Assembly (NCBI GenBank): GCA_036676475.1
Contig: JAKFCU010000111.1
Location: forward strand, 1-25,208
Source of the DNA: LC029 sp036676475
GTDB taxonomy: Bacteria; Bacillota; Bacilli; Aneurinibacillales; RAOX-1
Direction: 5' to 3'
Length of the DNA: 25,208 nt
Positions 1 to 7,449 of this stretch are shown piece by piece. Within the stretch, counting starts at the first letter, position 1. Each line of letters opens with the position of its first letter. Below the pieces are notes generated by a model. It saw nothing but the letters and a program-made list of their open reading frames with translations, was not told the origin of the DNA and did not search any database. Both the position numbers and the translations under genes were made by a program.

Positions 1-4
1 TAAA

Positions 5-41
5 AAAGAGCTGACTCTCATAACCTAAGAGTCAGCTCTTT
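5..41 (-). terminator. Rho-independent terminator of glnA
   Basis: A perfect 14-bp inverted repeat (arms 5-18 and 28-41, 9-nt loop) lies just past the glnA stop codon. The A-run at 2-7 on the plus strand reads as a U-run on the glnA transcript, so this is a standard intrinsic terminator for the minus-strand gene. Confidence 0.9.
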
Positions 42-48
42 CATATTT

Positions 49-1398
49 TTAGAATTTAGCTTGATACTTTTCAATTTCCCAGCTATGAACAGCTGTACGA
101 TAGCTATCCCATTCGTCACGCTTCAAACCAACATATTCGTTATAGACATGCTCGCCCAATACCTTAAGACCAATTTCCCCATTTTCCAATTCATCTAACG
201 AAAATTCAAGACTTCCTGGAAGGTTAGTAATGCCGCGATCTTTGCGTTCAGCCGGACTCATGTGGAAAATGTCCTCATTCACAGAATCTACTGGGGTTAA
301 TTCTCTCTCTACTCCATCTAAACCAGCCGATGCAATTACAGCGAAAGCCAGGTAAGGGTTAGCCGATGGATCTGGACAGCGCAGCTCCACACGAGTTGCT
401 AATCCACGCTTAGCAGGAATACGGATCAAAGCTGAACGGTTAGAAGCAGACCATGCGATATAGCAAGGAGCCTCATAACCTGGAACTAATCTTTTATAGG
501 AGTTGACTAGCGGATTCGTAATAGCGGTAAAGCTCTTTACGTTTTCCATCAATCCAGCAATGAATTGATAAGCAGTAGAAGATAACTGAAGCTGATCTTC
601 CGTATCATAGAATGCATTTTGCCCATCTTTGAAGAAAGACATATTGACGTGCATTCCAGAACCGTTGATGCCAAATACTGGCTTCGGCATAAAGGAAGCA
701 TGCAATCCAAACTTCTTTGCTACTGTTTTTACTACCCATTTATAGGTTGTTGAATTATCCGCAGCACTTAAAGCATCTGCATATTTGAAATTGATTTCGT
801 GCTGTCCTTCCGCTACTTCATGGTGAGAGGCTTCAATGGTAAAGCCCATTGCCTTAAGGGCACGGTAGATTTCTAAACGAACACGCTCACCAAGATCATG
901 TGGAGATGGCTCAAAGTATCCAGCGTTATCGTGAGTATCTATAGTTGGGTTGCCGTTTTCGTCTGTTTTGAATAAGAAGAATTCTAATTCAGGACCTACT
1001 GAAATGGTAAATCCCTTCTCCGCTGCTCTTTGAACAGTGTTCTTCAATACGTTACGAGTGTCCCCTTCAAACAAGCTCCCATCAGGGTTTGATACACTGC
1101 AAAGAAAACGCGCTTCGGAATATCCATCCTCAACGGACCAAGGTAAAACTGCAAATGTATTTACATCTGGAACCAAATATAGGTCAGATTTATTGATCGG
1201 AGAAAATCCTTTAATAGAGGAACCATCAAACATAATCTTTCCTTCAACTGCATCATCTAATTGCTCAGCAGTAATCGTTACATGTTTTAGAGTACCTTCA
1301 ATATCAACGAATTGCATGTGAAGTAATTCCACACACTTTTCAGCTATTACTTTACGGATCTCTTGAAGTTTAGTTTCTATTCCAATTGCTAGTGTCAT
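49..1398 (-). CDS. glnA: Type I glutamine synthetase
   Basis: Catalyses ATP-dependent condensation of ammonia with glutamate to glutamine in the cytosol; the 449-aa length is that of GSI-alpha. The N-terminal beta-grasp domain carries the MFDGSS loop. The catalytic domain shows GPELEFFLF, HHEVAEGQHEINF, NGSGMHVNMS and the active-site flap NSYKRLVPGYEAPC, then RIPAKRG and VELRCPDPSANPYLA. The ATG at 1398 is preceded by GGGAGG about 10 nt upstream. Oddities: no glnR lies next to it, the divergent neighbour being dapH. The position matching Arg62 of Bacillus subtilis GS, known for glutamine feedback inhibition, is Pro67 here (GFSPINKSD instead of GFVRIEESD). This may therefore be a second or divergent GS rather than the classical GlnR-partner enzyme (inference). 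A GlnR/TnrA box lies between promoter and start codon. Confidence 0.96.
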   Translation of the reverse strand: MTLAIGIETKLQEIRKVIAEKCVELLHMQFVDIEGTLKHVTITAEQLDDAVEGKIMFDGSSIKGFSPINKSDLYLVPDVNTFAVLPWSVEDGYSEARFLCSVSNPDGSLFEGDTRNVLKNTVQRAAEKGFTISVGPELEFFLFKTDENGNPTIDTHDNAGYFEPSPHDLGERVRLEIYRALKAMGFTIEASHHEVAEGQHEINFKYADALSAADNSTTYKWVVKTVAKKFGLHASFMPKPVFGINGSGMHVNMSFFKDGQNAFYDTEDQLQLSSTAYQFIAGLMENVKSFTAITNPLVNSYKRLVPGYEAPCYIAWSASNRSALIRIPAKRGLATRVELRCPDPSANPYLAFAVIASAGLDGVERELTPVDSVNEDIFHMSPAERKDRGITNLPGSLEFSLDELENGEIGLKVLGEHVYNEYVGLKRDEWDSYRTAVHSWEIEKYQAKF

Positions 1399-1420
1399 GT
1401 AATATAAACCTCCCGTTTGG

Positions 1421-1437
1421 TGTTAATTTATCTGACA
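1421..1437 (-). promoter_or_regulatory. GlnR/TnrA operator of glnA
   Basis: TGTTAATTTATCTGACA matches the known GlnR/TnrA consensus TGTNA-N7-TNACA at every fixed position on both strands. It sits between the predicted transcription start and the glnA RBS, a location suited to repression as a roadblock. The factor itself is not encoded in the window. Confidence 0.75.
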
Positions 1438-1453
1438 TCAACTCTATGGATTT

Positions 1454-1483
1454 ATTATATTCCATTCTACTTTAGAATTGCAA
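1454..1483 (-). promoter_or_regulatory. Sigma-A-type promoter of glnA
   Basis: On the minus strand TTGCAA (78-83 of the 1400s) is followed after 18 nt by a perfect TATAAT (1459-1454). The predicted start of transcription near 1447 would place the GlnR/TnrA box just inside the transcribed leader. Confidence 0.6.
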
Positions 1484-1537
1484 CCATTATTTCATTTCCA
1501 TTTTCATCCTCCCTCTTCCATGGCAGGTGTTCAAACA

Positions 1538-1566
1538 TTGTCTATTTAGCTTTAATTTGGTAAAGT
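1538..1566 (+). promoter_or_regulatory. Possible promoter of the dapH operon
   Basis: TTGTCT (1538-1543), 17-nt spacer, TAAAGT (1561-1566), about 80 nt before dapH. Only a moderate match to the sigma-A consensus. I see no lysine riboswitch in the short leader; a weak GCAATG/CATTGC stem is present before the RBS. Confidence 0.35.
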
Positions 1567-1647
1567 ATTAAGTAATGTTCAAAAATAAAAATATAGCAAT
1601 GAGCAGCTTAGCTACCCATTGCCTTTCAATTTAAAGGAGGATTTACC

Positions 1648-2358
1648 ATGGAAATGATGGACGCTAAACAAATTATCGAATTTATTCAAAAGAGCGAAAA
1701 AAAAACCCCTGTAAAGGTACATATTAAAGGAAATTTAGAAGGAATCGATTTTGGTGCTAACACCAAGTCTTTTATTACAGGAAATGTCGGAGTTCTTTTT
1801 GGCGAGTGGAAAGACATTCAACCAGCTTTAGAAGCCAATCAAGAGAACATTGAGGATTATGTAGTCGAAAACGATCGACGCAACTCGGCTATCCCGCTTC
1901 TTGATATGAAGAACATTCAAGCAAGAATTGAACCAGGTGCCGTCATTCGCGATCAAGTAGAAATTGGAAATAATGCGGTCATCATGATGGGCGCTAGCAT
2001 CAATATTGGTGCCGTTATTGGTGAAGGTACTATGATCGATATGAATGTGGTTGTCGGTGGACGCGGAACGATCGGAAAGAACTGTCATATTGGTGCAGGA
2101 TCCGTCATTGCCGGTGTAATTGAACCTCCTTCCGCTCTCCCAGTAGTGGTAGAAGATGATGTAGTAATCGGAGCAAACTGTGTAGTCATTGAAGGAGTAC
2201 GCATAGGACAAGGTTCCGTTGTAGGTGCGGGATCCGTAGTCTTAGAGGATGTTCCTCCTTATTCAGTAGTGGTTGGTTCTCCAGCTCGAATCATTAAAGA
2301 AATTGATGCCAAAACGAAATCGAAAACTGAAATCATGCATGAGCTTCGCCAGCTTTAA
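1648..2358 (+). CDS. dapH: 2,3,4,5-tetrahydrodipicolinate N-acetyltransferase
   Basis: Transfers acetyl from acetyl-CoA to tetrahydrodipicolinate, the committing step of the acetylase branch of diaminopimelate/lysine synthesis, which feeds peptidoglycan and spores. The 236-aa protein has the DapH N-terminal region (about residues 1-85, with FITGNVGVLFGEW), then a left-handed beta-helix of hexapeptide repeats from about 90 to 215 (IEPGAVIRDQVEIGNNAVIM, IGAVIGEGTMIDMNVVVGGRG, IGKNCHIGAGSVIAGVIEPP, GANCVVIEGVRIGQGSVVGAGSVV). The ATG has AAAGGAGG seven nt upstream, and the length is that of the family. The deacetylase gene begins 27 nt downstream, as expected for one operon. Confidence 0.96.
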   Translation: MEMMDAKQIIEFIQKSEKKTPVKVHIKGNLEGIDFGANTKSFITGNVGVLFGEWKDIQPALEANQENIEDYVVENDRRNSAIPLLDMKNIQARIEPGAVIRDQVEIGNNAVIMMGASINIGAVIGEGTMIDMNVVVGGRGTIGKNCHIGAGSVIAGVIEPPSALPVVVEDDVVIGANCVVIEGVRIGQGSVVGAGSVVLEDVPPYSVVVGSPARIIKEIDAKTKSKTEIMHELRQL

Positions 2359-2385
2359 GACTCGAACAAAGGAGTGCTCCATAAA

Positions 2386-3516
2386 ATGGGTCTTACGAAG
2401 TATAGCAGCATTCGCAGAAGTCTTCACCAAATTCCGGAAAAGGGATTTGAGGAATTTAAAACTCAACAGTTTTTGCTTGATTATATTAGGCAGCTTCCTT
2501 CCGAACGAATGGAAATTGAAACATGGAGAACGGGTATCTTAGTCAAAGTAAAGGGAACCAACCCTTCTCGGATCATTGGATACCGGGCGGATATGGACGG
2601 CTTGCCCATTCCAGAGGAAACCTCATATGATTTTCAGTCCACTCATCCAGGCTATATGCATGCATGTGGACATGATTTTCATATGAGCATTGCCTTGGGA
2701 ATTTTAACCCATTTTGTCGAGCACCCGGTCAAGGACGATCTTCTGTTTGTATTCCAGCCTGCAGAAGAAGGTCCTGGTGGCGCTAAACCGATGCTTGAGG
2801 AATCCGTTGCCCTGGCTAAGTGGATGCCAGATTTCATCCTCGCGCTTCATATCGCTCCTGAGTATCCGGTAGGCACGATTGCCACTCGGGAGGAAATCCT
2901 GTTTGCCAATACATCTGAATTATTCATTGATTTAGTAGGGAAAGGCGGACATGCTGCCTATCCCCATCTGTCTAATGATATGGTTGTGGCCGCCAGCCAC
3001 CTGGTCACTCAATTGCAAACTATTGTAGCCCGTAATATCGATCCTATTGATTCAGGAGTGATTACCATCGGGAAAATTGAGGGCGGAACTAAGCAAAATA
3101 TCATTGCAGAGAAAGCACGATTAGAAGGAACCATCCGTACCTTATCGATGGATTCTATGAACAAAATCAAATCCCGCATTGAAGCCCTCGTGCAAGGAAT
3201 GGAAGCAGGATTTGAGTGTAAAGCCACCATTGATTACGGCTCTAATTACTGTCAGGTATACAACCAACCTTCCTTGACCCGTGAATTCATGAATTGGGTC
3301 CAAGAAGATGGACAAGTTCACCTGGTCGAGTGTCGTGAAGCGATGACTGGTGAAGATTTCGGTTACTTTTTAGAAAAGATTCCTGGATTTTTGTTCTGGC
3401 TAGGTGTAGATACTCCTTATGGACTTCACCACGCCATGCTAGAACCCCAAGAGGAAGCCATTGAACTAGCGATTGGCCTGCTTACTCGTTACTTATCATG
3501 GAAAGCAAACGAATAG
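2386..3516 (+). CDS. dapL: N-acetyldiaminopimelate deacetylase (M20D peptidase family)
   Basis: Removes the acetyl group from N-acetyl-LL-diaminopimelate, the step after DapH and the transaminase in the acetylase pathway. M20 metallopeptidase features are visible: IRRSLHQIPEKG near the N terminus, GYRADMDGLPI, the metal-binding HACGHDFHM, the catalytic/metal PAEEGPGG, ALHIAPEYP, a lid domain starting near GKGGHAAYPH, and the C-terminal metal ligand in GLHHAMLEP. I chose the ATG at 2386 (376 aa), 11 nt after AAAGGAG. A GTG at 2374 in the same frame overlaps that RBS and is unlikely to be the start. In B. subtilis the same product is called YkuR/DapL. Adjacent to dapH, supporting the pathway assignment over other amidohydrolases. 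Confidence 0.92.
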   Translation: MGLTKYSSIRRSLHQIPEKGFEEFKTQQFLLDYIRQLPSERMEIETWRTGILVKVKGTNPSRIIGYRADMDGLPIPEETSYDFQSTHPGYMHACGHDFHMSIALGILTHFVEHPVKDDLLFVFQPAEEGPGGAKPMLEESVALAKWMPDFILALHIAPEYPVGTIATREEILFANTSELFIDLVGKGGHAAYPHLSNDMVVAASHLVTQLQTIVARNIDPIDSGVITIGKIEGGTKQNIIAEKARLEGTIRTLSMDSMNKIKSRIEALVQGMEAGFECKATIDYGSNYCQVYNQPSLTREFMNWVQEDGQVHLVECREAMTGEDFGYFLEKIPGFLFWLGVDTPYGLHHAMLEPQEEAIELAIGLLTRYLSWKANE

Positions 3517-3520
3517 ATCA

Positions 3521-3556
3521 AAAGGATCTGCGAGAACCATAGCAGATCCTTTTTGT
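3521..3556 (+). terminator. Terminator of dapH-deacetylase operon
   Basis: Perfect 11-bp stem AAAGGATCTGC (3521-3531) / GCAGATCCTTT (3542-3552) with a 10-nt loop and a T-rich tail, just after the deacetylase stop codon. Confidence 0.88.
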
Positions 3557-3623
3557 ATATTTTAAAAGCATTCACATTTTCGACATAAACAACATATAAA
3601 CAATGTTTTTGTTGGTTTATAAT

Positions 3624-3652
3624 TTAGCAATCGTATGACAGTATGGTATACT
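3624..3652 (+). promoter_or_regulatory. Sigma-A-type promoter of hemQ
   Basis: TTAGCA (3624-3629), 17-nt spacer, TATACT (3647-3652), about 60 nt before the hemQ start. Good spacing and a near-consensus -10. No PerR, Fur or HrtR-like palindrome was recognised around it. Confidence 0.55.
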
Positions 3653-3714
3653 ATGGACGTGAATTTCTTTTCCATAAACTCAACCATTTTATATAAAAAA
3701 GGAGTGTTTCCCCT

Positions 3715-4458
3715 ATGAGCCAAACTGTACAAACCCTTGAAGGCTGGTATGCTCTTCATGATCTAAGAACCATTGATTGGAATGCCTGGAAATCCCTTTC
3801 CGACGATGAACGGGAACAGGCGAAAGATGAACTGTTCTCCTTGCTATCTTCATGGTCCACTACAGAAGAGCAGAAGCAAGGAAGCTCAGCCATCTTCTCC
3901 ATCGTCGGACAAAAAGCAGACTTAATTTTCATGCACCTTCGCCCTACTTTAGAGGAATTGGATGAATTAGAAACCGCCTTTAATAAAACCCTCTTTGCCG
4001 AAGTGACTATCCCTAGCTACTCCTACGTATCCGTTGTTGAATTAAGTACATATGTATCTTCTGATGTAGATATTGAAACAGATCCGTACATTCAAGGAAG
4101 ATTGAAGCCAACCTTACCCAAAACCAAGCATATCTGCTTCTATCCGATGAATAAAAGAAGACAAGGCAATGATAACTGGTACATGCTTCCGATGGAAGAA
4201 CGCTCTAGCATGATGAGAAGCCATGGCATGATTGGAAGAAAATATGCTGGACAAGTCACTCAGATCATTTCTGGCTCTGTAGGTATGGATGATTGGGAGT
4301 GGGGAGTTACTCTCTTTGCTAATAACCCCATTACATTTAAAAAGCTAGTTTATGAAATGCGTTTTGATGAAGTAAGTGCGCGCTATGGTGATTTTGGCTC
4401 CTTCTTTGTTGGAAACCAAGTCGATGCTGATCGATTGAAGAAGTACTTGGAAGTGTAA
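3715..4458 (+). CDS. hemQ: Coproheme decarboxylase / HemQ (chlorite dismutase-like)
   Basis: Last enzyme of the coproporphyrin-dependent heme pathway of Gram-positives: converts Fe-coproporphyrin III to protoheme with peroxide. The 247-aa protein is a dimeric alpha-beta barrel of the chlorite dismutase family. Visible signature residues: Tyr143 and Lys147 in CFYPMNKRR (family catalytic Tyr and propionate-binding Lys), proximal heme ligand His170 in MMRSHGMIG, and the C-terminal MRFDEVSARYGDFGSFFVG segment. The distal Arg typical of true chlorite dismutases is not evident, which favours HemQ. The ATG has AAAAGGAG 10 nt upstream. Monocistronic with its own promoter; the heme-using caa3 oxidase operon lies nearby. 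Its stop codon lies inside the first copy of a dispersed intergenic repeat. Confidence 0.95.
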   Translation: MSQTVQTLEGWYALHDLRTIDWNAWKSLSDDEREQAKDELFSLLSSWSTTEEQKQGSSAIFSIVGQKADLIFMHLRPTLEELDELETAFNKTLFAEVTIPSYSYVSVVELSTYVSSDVDIETDPYIQGRLKPTLPKTKHICFYPMNKRRQGNDNWYMLPMEERSSMMRSHGMIGRKYAGQVTQIISGSVGMDDWEWGVTLFANNPITFKKLVYEMRFDEVSARYGDFGSFFVGNQVDADRLKKYLEV

Positions 4459-4526
4459 GAAAGCTACTGGCTTTACGCAGTATGCGTATAATACTTTCCG
4501 ATAAGTGTAAGAACGCTACTGGCTTT
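4452..4526 (+). repeat. Dispersed intergenic repeat, copy 1, with internal direct repeat
   Basis: Two 24-bp direct repeats with one mismatch (4451-4474 and 4503-4526, unit begins AAGTGTAAGAA) flank a segment with the mini-palindrome TACGCA-GTA-TGCGTA. The stretch 4481-4506 is identical over 26 nt to 11586-11611, and 4456-4468 equals 11563-11575. Both copies are at gene ends between transcription units. The class (REP-like or MITE remnant) is not recognised. Confidence 0.75.
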
Positions 4527-4535
4527 GCCTTATGT

Positions 4536-4575
4536 AAAGAAGAGGCCGTTCCTAAAAGAATCAGGCCTCTTCTTT
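4536..4575. terminator. Bidirectional terminator between hemQ and the 102-aa gene
   Basis: Perfect 12-bp stem AAAGAAGAGGCC (4536-4547) / GGCCTCTTCTTT (4564-4575), 16-nt loop. It lies between converging hemQ and the minus-strand pair 4587-5883 and can serve both. Confidence 0.8.
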
Positions 4576-4586
4576 GCATTCATACT

Positions 4587-4895
4587 TTAAAGCGAATCAA
4601 ACTCATCAAGATTTACATCATAATGAAAACTCAGATCTTGCATATGTATGGTTACACGAGTAATGGAATCACTGGTGGAATCCAGTTCAACCTGGACTAT
4701 CTGCTTATCAGTTAACTGTTTTTCCTCCATAAAAGACAAAATCGTGTTCAACGCATGTCCGGTTAGGGGTAACCCGATAATTTCACCTCTTTGATCAGGA
4801 AGGTGCAGCAGCTTTTGATTACCGACAAAACCTCGAACGGTATCTAATAAAATTTCTACGTGTAATGCACTTATTTGAATGGTATACGATTTCAT
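4587..4895 (-). CDS. Small protein of unknown function, coupled to the hydroxyacid dehydrogenase
   Basis: 102 aa, soluble, acidic, no signal peptide or membrane segment, no Cys pair. I do not recognise a domain. The start ATG (4895) follows the dehydrogenase stop by four nt and has AGGAA just upstream, so the two are almost certainly co-transcribed and translationally coupled. The sequence alternates short hydrophobic strands and helices (SYTIQISALHVEILLDTV at the start; SITRVTIHMQDLSF near the end), suggesting a small alpha/beta fold. A terminator follows. Coding potential rests on length, RBS and operon position, not on recognised homology. Confidence 0.75.
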   Translation of the reverse strand: MKSYTIQISALHVEILLDTVRGFVGNQKLLHLPDQRGEIIGLPLTGHALNTILSFMEEKQLTDKQIVQVELDSTSDSITRVTIHMQDLSFHYDVNLDEFDSL

Positions 4896-4899
4896 TTCC

Positions 4900-5883
4900 T
4901 TATTCCTCTCCCAGAAATTTAAGCTCCTCCACTAAATGAGGAGGGGTTTGCCCATTTACTGCCTTCACTAAGTTTTGGGCAGCAACCATAGCCATATCGA
5001 ACCTTGTTTTATAGGTAGCAGATGCTATATGAGGAACGCTGACTACATTTGGTAACTTGAGCAATGGATTATCAGGCTGAACCGGCTCCGTAAAGAATAC
5101 ATCTAGTCCTGCCCCATAAATAACTTTGTTCTGAAGAGCCTCCACTAAAGCTTGCTCATCCACTGTCTTTCCTCGTGAAGCATTAATAAAAATAGCCGTT
5201 TTCTTCATTGAATTAAACTCATTTGCACCCATGAAATGAACGGTTTCTGGAGTCAACGGTGTCATAAGGACCACAAAATCAGCTTCCTGTAAAAGCCGTT
5301 CCTTTTCCACATAAGTTACGCCTAGCTTCTCTTCCACCTCAGTTTTGCGACTTCTATTGTAATAGAGCACATTCATATCAAAGCCAAATTTTGCACGTTT
5401 GGCAATGGCCTCCCCGATCCTCCCCATTCCGATAATACCTAGGGTAGCATGATGGACATCAAGCCCAAAGAAAATCTCGTCATCCCCTTTTTTCCATTGT
5501 CCATCTTTCACATAACGATCCAGCTCTGGAATTCTTCTCGCTGTGGAAAGCATCAGCCCCATGACTAGATCCGCTACCGTATCATCCAAGACATAAGGGG
5601 TATGTGTACCCATGACCCGCCTTTCAGCCATCGTCTCTAACGCAAAGTTGTTATAACCAACGGTAATATTGCTTACCACTTTTAACCGGGGTGCATGATT
5701 AAGCAACTCTTCGTTAATTTTCCCGCCCGTGGTCAACAGACCGTCAATATCATGAAGTTCCTTTAGAAGCTGCTCGCGGGGAATCAGTTTATCTCCTTGC
5801 CATTTTCGATACTCACAATGCTGGCCTATATATTCTTCCACTTGCTGTGGAATAGGACGGGCAATATAGACTTTAGGCTTCAC
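4900..5883 (-). CDS. D-2-hydroxyacid dehydrogenase (glyoxylate/hydroxypyruvate reductase type)
   Basis: NAD(P)-dependent reduction of a 2-keto acid such as glyoxylate, hydroxypyruvate or 2-ketogluconate to the D-2-hydroxyacid. 327 aa with the family architecture: split substrate-binding domain (about 1-100 and 290-327) around a Rossmann domain with GIIGMGRIGEAIA. The catalytic triad is visible as Arg in NASRGKTVDE, Glu in FFTEPV and His in VPHIASAT. GRIGEA is followed by NRSRKTE; the Arg pair after the second beta strand suggests NADPH use (inference). The GTG start (5883) has GGAGG 11 nt upstream. First gene of a two-gene minus-strand unit. Closest named relative I would expect is B. subtilis YvcT-type 2-ketogluconate/glyoxylate reductase, but the substrate cannot be fixed. 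Confidence 0.9.
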   Translation of the reverse strand: MKPKVYIARPIPQQVEEYIGQHCEYRKWQGDKLIPREQLLKELHDIDGLLTTGGKINEELLNHAPRLKVVSNITVGYNNFALETMAERRVMGTHTPYVLDDTVADLVMGLMLSTARRIPELDRYVKDGQWKKGDDEIFFGLDVHHATLGIIGMGRIGEAIAKRAKFGFDMNVLYYNRSRKTEVEEKLGVTYVEKERLLQEADFVVLMTPLTPETVHFMGANEFNSMKKTAIFINASRGKTVDEQALVEALQNKVIYGAGLDVFFTEPVQPDNPLLKLPNVVSVPHIASATYKTRFDMAMVAAQNLVKAVNGQTPPHLVEELKFLGEE

Positions 5884-5929
5884 TTGATCACTGACCTCCT
5901 CTTTTCTTCATGATCCTATTTTAACATAT

Positions 5930-5965
5930 TAAAAAAACGAAAAGCCGGGTTATTAACCCGGCTTT
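5930..5965 (-). terminator. Terminator of the cta operon
   Basis: GC-rich stem AAAGCCGGGTT (5941-5951) / AACCCGGCTTT (5955-5965). On the minus strand the stem is followed by a run of T (plus-strand A-run 5931-5937). It is about 120 nt past the last cta gene and just before the next minus-strand unit. Confidence 0.8.
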
Positions 5966-5971
5966 CGGTCT

Positions 5972-6080
5972 ATGTTTCTTTCTAGAGACATAAGTGCAAC
6001 TAGGCAGCCGCATAACCTCTTTGACTTCTATTGGTCAAAGAGGTTGACTACGCCAAAGGCTTGGCGCCAACCAAGTTTTC
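5972..6080. repeat. Hairpin-rich intergenic element
   Basis: Between the DUF420 gene and the terminator lies a stretch with a perfect 12-bp stem AACCTCTTTGAC (6014-6025) / GTCAAAGAGGTT (6034-6045), loop of 8 nt. A second hairpin follows, CGCCAA (6051-6056) / TTGGCG (6061-6066). Neither has a T-run, so they are not simple terminators. The layout recalls REP/MITE-like palindromic elements of Bacillales, but no second copy is in the window. Confidence 0.5.
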
Positions 6081-6086
6081 TTTACT

Positions 6087-6545
6087 TTAGAAACCTAATA
6101 TAGCCTTGATCATGCTTTCCGTCTCTCCAGGTGTCCACAATACATATAATAAGACATACACAGCGACTCCGGTAGTAGCGCTACATAACCAGATCACAGA
6201 GGTAATGGGACCGATTTTTTTATGCCATTTCAACCGGCTTTTAAATCCCGACAATAAGGAAGTAATACCGAAAATGGCTCCGACCGTAGCGAGTGTGATA
6301 TGAAAAATTAAAAATACTGTATAGTAGATTTTTAAATTTTCCGGACCACCAAAGCTCGTATTCCCGATGAAAATCGTCCTCGTGGTATAGATGATAAAAA
6401 ATGACAAGGCAAACACTCCAGCCCAAGTCATGACTTTCTTATGAGTTTGTATGTTTCCCTGGCTTATATAATACCAGCCTATGGCCACTAAAATAGCACT
6501 GATCACAATAAACGTCGTACTTAACAAAGGCAATATCATACCCAT
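6087..6545 (-). CDS. DUF420 membrane protein, cytochrome oxidase assembly (YozB/CtaM-like)
   Basis: 152-aa integral membrane protein with four predicted membrane helices (about 5-26, 40-58, 75-97, 115-140). It matches the DUF420 family (B. subtilis YozB; Staphylococcus CtaM), which is known to be needed for maturation of heme-copper oxidases. Conserved-looking polar residues inside or near helices include HITLAT, WHKKIGP and the Arg in YTTRTIF, and the family is thought to handle copper or heme during assembly. ATG start with AAAGGGG upstream. Last gene of the cta operon, 25 nt after ctaG. The DUF420 assignment is by recognition of sequence style and context, hence good but not absolute certainty. 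Confidence 0.85.
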   Translation of the reverse strand: MGMILPLLSTTFIVISAILVAIGWYYISQGNIQTHKKVMTWAGVFALSFFIIYTTRTIFIGNTSFGGPENLKIYYTVFLIFHITLATVGAIFGITSLLSGFKSRLKWHKKIGPITSVIWLCSATTGVAVYVLLYVLWTPGETESMIKAILGF

Positions 6546-6570
6546 GCTTCCCCTTTAAGATAAATAAGTC

Positions 6571-7449
6571 TTATTCTTTCGTATCTTTCCCTGTATCAGC
6601 CATGGTTTTGGCCATGGCCAACTGTGGATGGACAGGATTCATATCGAGATTGTCCATGCTATTCTCTCTTCGATACCAACGGAAGAAAAGATAGGCGAGA
6701 ATAGATCCGAAGGACAATTCCTGTACAAGCTTCATAAGTATTCCCCCTAATTGCTGATCATCCATCGGTGTAAGAATCTCCAACAACTGGGGAACGCCCA
6801 TATATGGTGCATATACAGGCTTGCTCGCAAAAATAATGAGAGCACATGCTGGAGTTAGAAGAACAGCTCCCAGGATAATAAAAGCCATTTTGCGCAATTC
6901 GGATGTCTGGTCAATTTCCGGCAGCGGACTGATGATCGGCCACCACATTTGAATCGCAAATCCGAATAAGACCAAATGAGTAATAACCATAATCACATAG
7001 TTTGACATAACCACATCAAATACCATCGGCAAATGATAGAAGGAAAACAAAATATCGAAGGCTAGTAGAGAAATCAGCAGATGGGTTTCTAGCAGTTTCT
7101 TCGCAAACTTATTTTTGATTAAAGCTTCAAAGACAAATTTTGGCGTACCAAAGATCATGAGCGGCGGAACCACATAATACAGCAAAGATTGCTGAAGCAT
7201 ATGGGCACTGAGTAAATAGTGATGCCCATAATAATTAAGCGGCCCCCCTGCAGCTAGTAGATAGATAGCTGCACCCATAAGAAACATCGCTTTCTGAGAC
7301 AAACGAACCGTCTTTAGCTCATATTTTATACCACTGATTAACCTGATATAAAGAATTACCATAGCCATTGCAATGATCATTTGCAGCGGATCCCACAGCT
7401 GCCAAAATCCAATATCTACAGCCCCTTGCATGTGGTGGTCATGTGACAT
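6571..7449 (-). CDS. ctaG: Cytochrome c oxidase assembly factor CtaG (caa3-type)
   Basis: 292-aa polytopic membrane protein of the caa3_CtaG family (about seven helices), required in Bacillus for a functional caa3 oxidase and linked to CuB insertion. It begins with a His-rich MSHDHHMQG and contains YYGHHYLLSAHMLQQSLLYYVVPPLMIFG, FSFYHLPMVFD and VITHLVLFGFAIQMWWPI, all typical of the family with several His able to bind copper. ATG start at 7449 with AGGAGG about 8 nt before it. Separated from ctaF by 95 nt holding a GC-rich hairpin. Different from the proteobacterial CtaG/Cox11, with which it shares only the name. Confidence 0.93.
   Translation of the reverse strand: MSHDHHMQGAVDIGFWQLWDPLQMIIAMAMVILYIRLISGIKYELKTVRLSQKAMFLMGAAIYLLAAGGPLNYYGHHYLLSAHMLQQSLLYYVVPPLMIFGTPKFVFEALIKNKFAKKLLETHLLISLLAFDILFSFYHLPMVFDVVMSNYVIMVITHLVLFGFAIQMWWPIISPLPEIDQTSELRKMAFIILGAVLLTPACALIIFASKPVYAPYMGVPQLLEILTPMDDQQLGGILMKLVQELSFGSILAYLFFRWYRRENSMDNLDMNPVHPQLAMAKTMADTGKDTKE

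Noticed and set aside
1500..1647. Possible lysine riboswitch before dapH
   Set aside because: The leader is under 90 nt from the likely start site and shows only a weak 6-bp stem; the conserved L-box helices and loops are not present.
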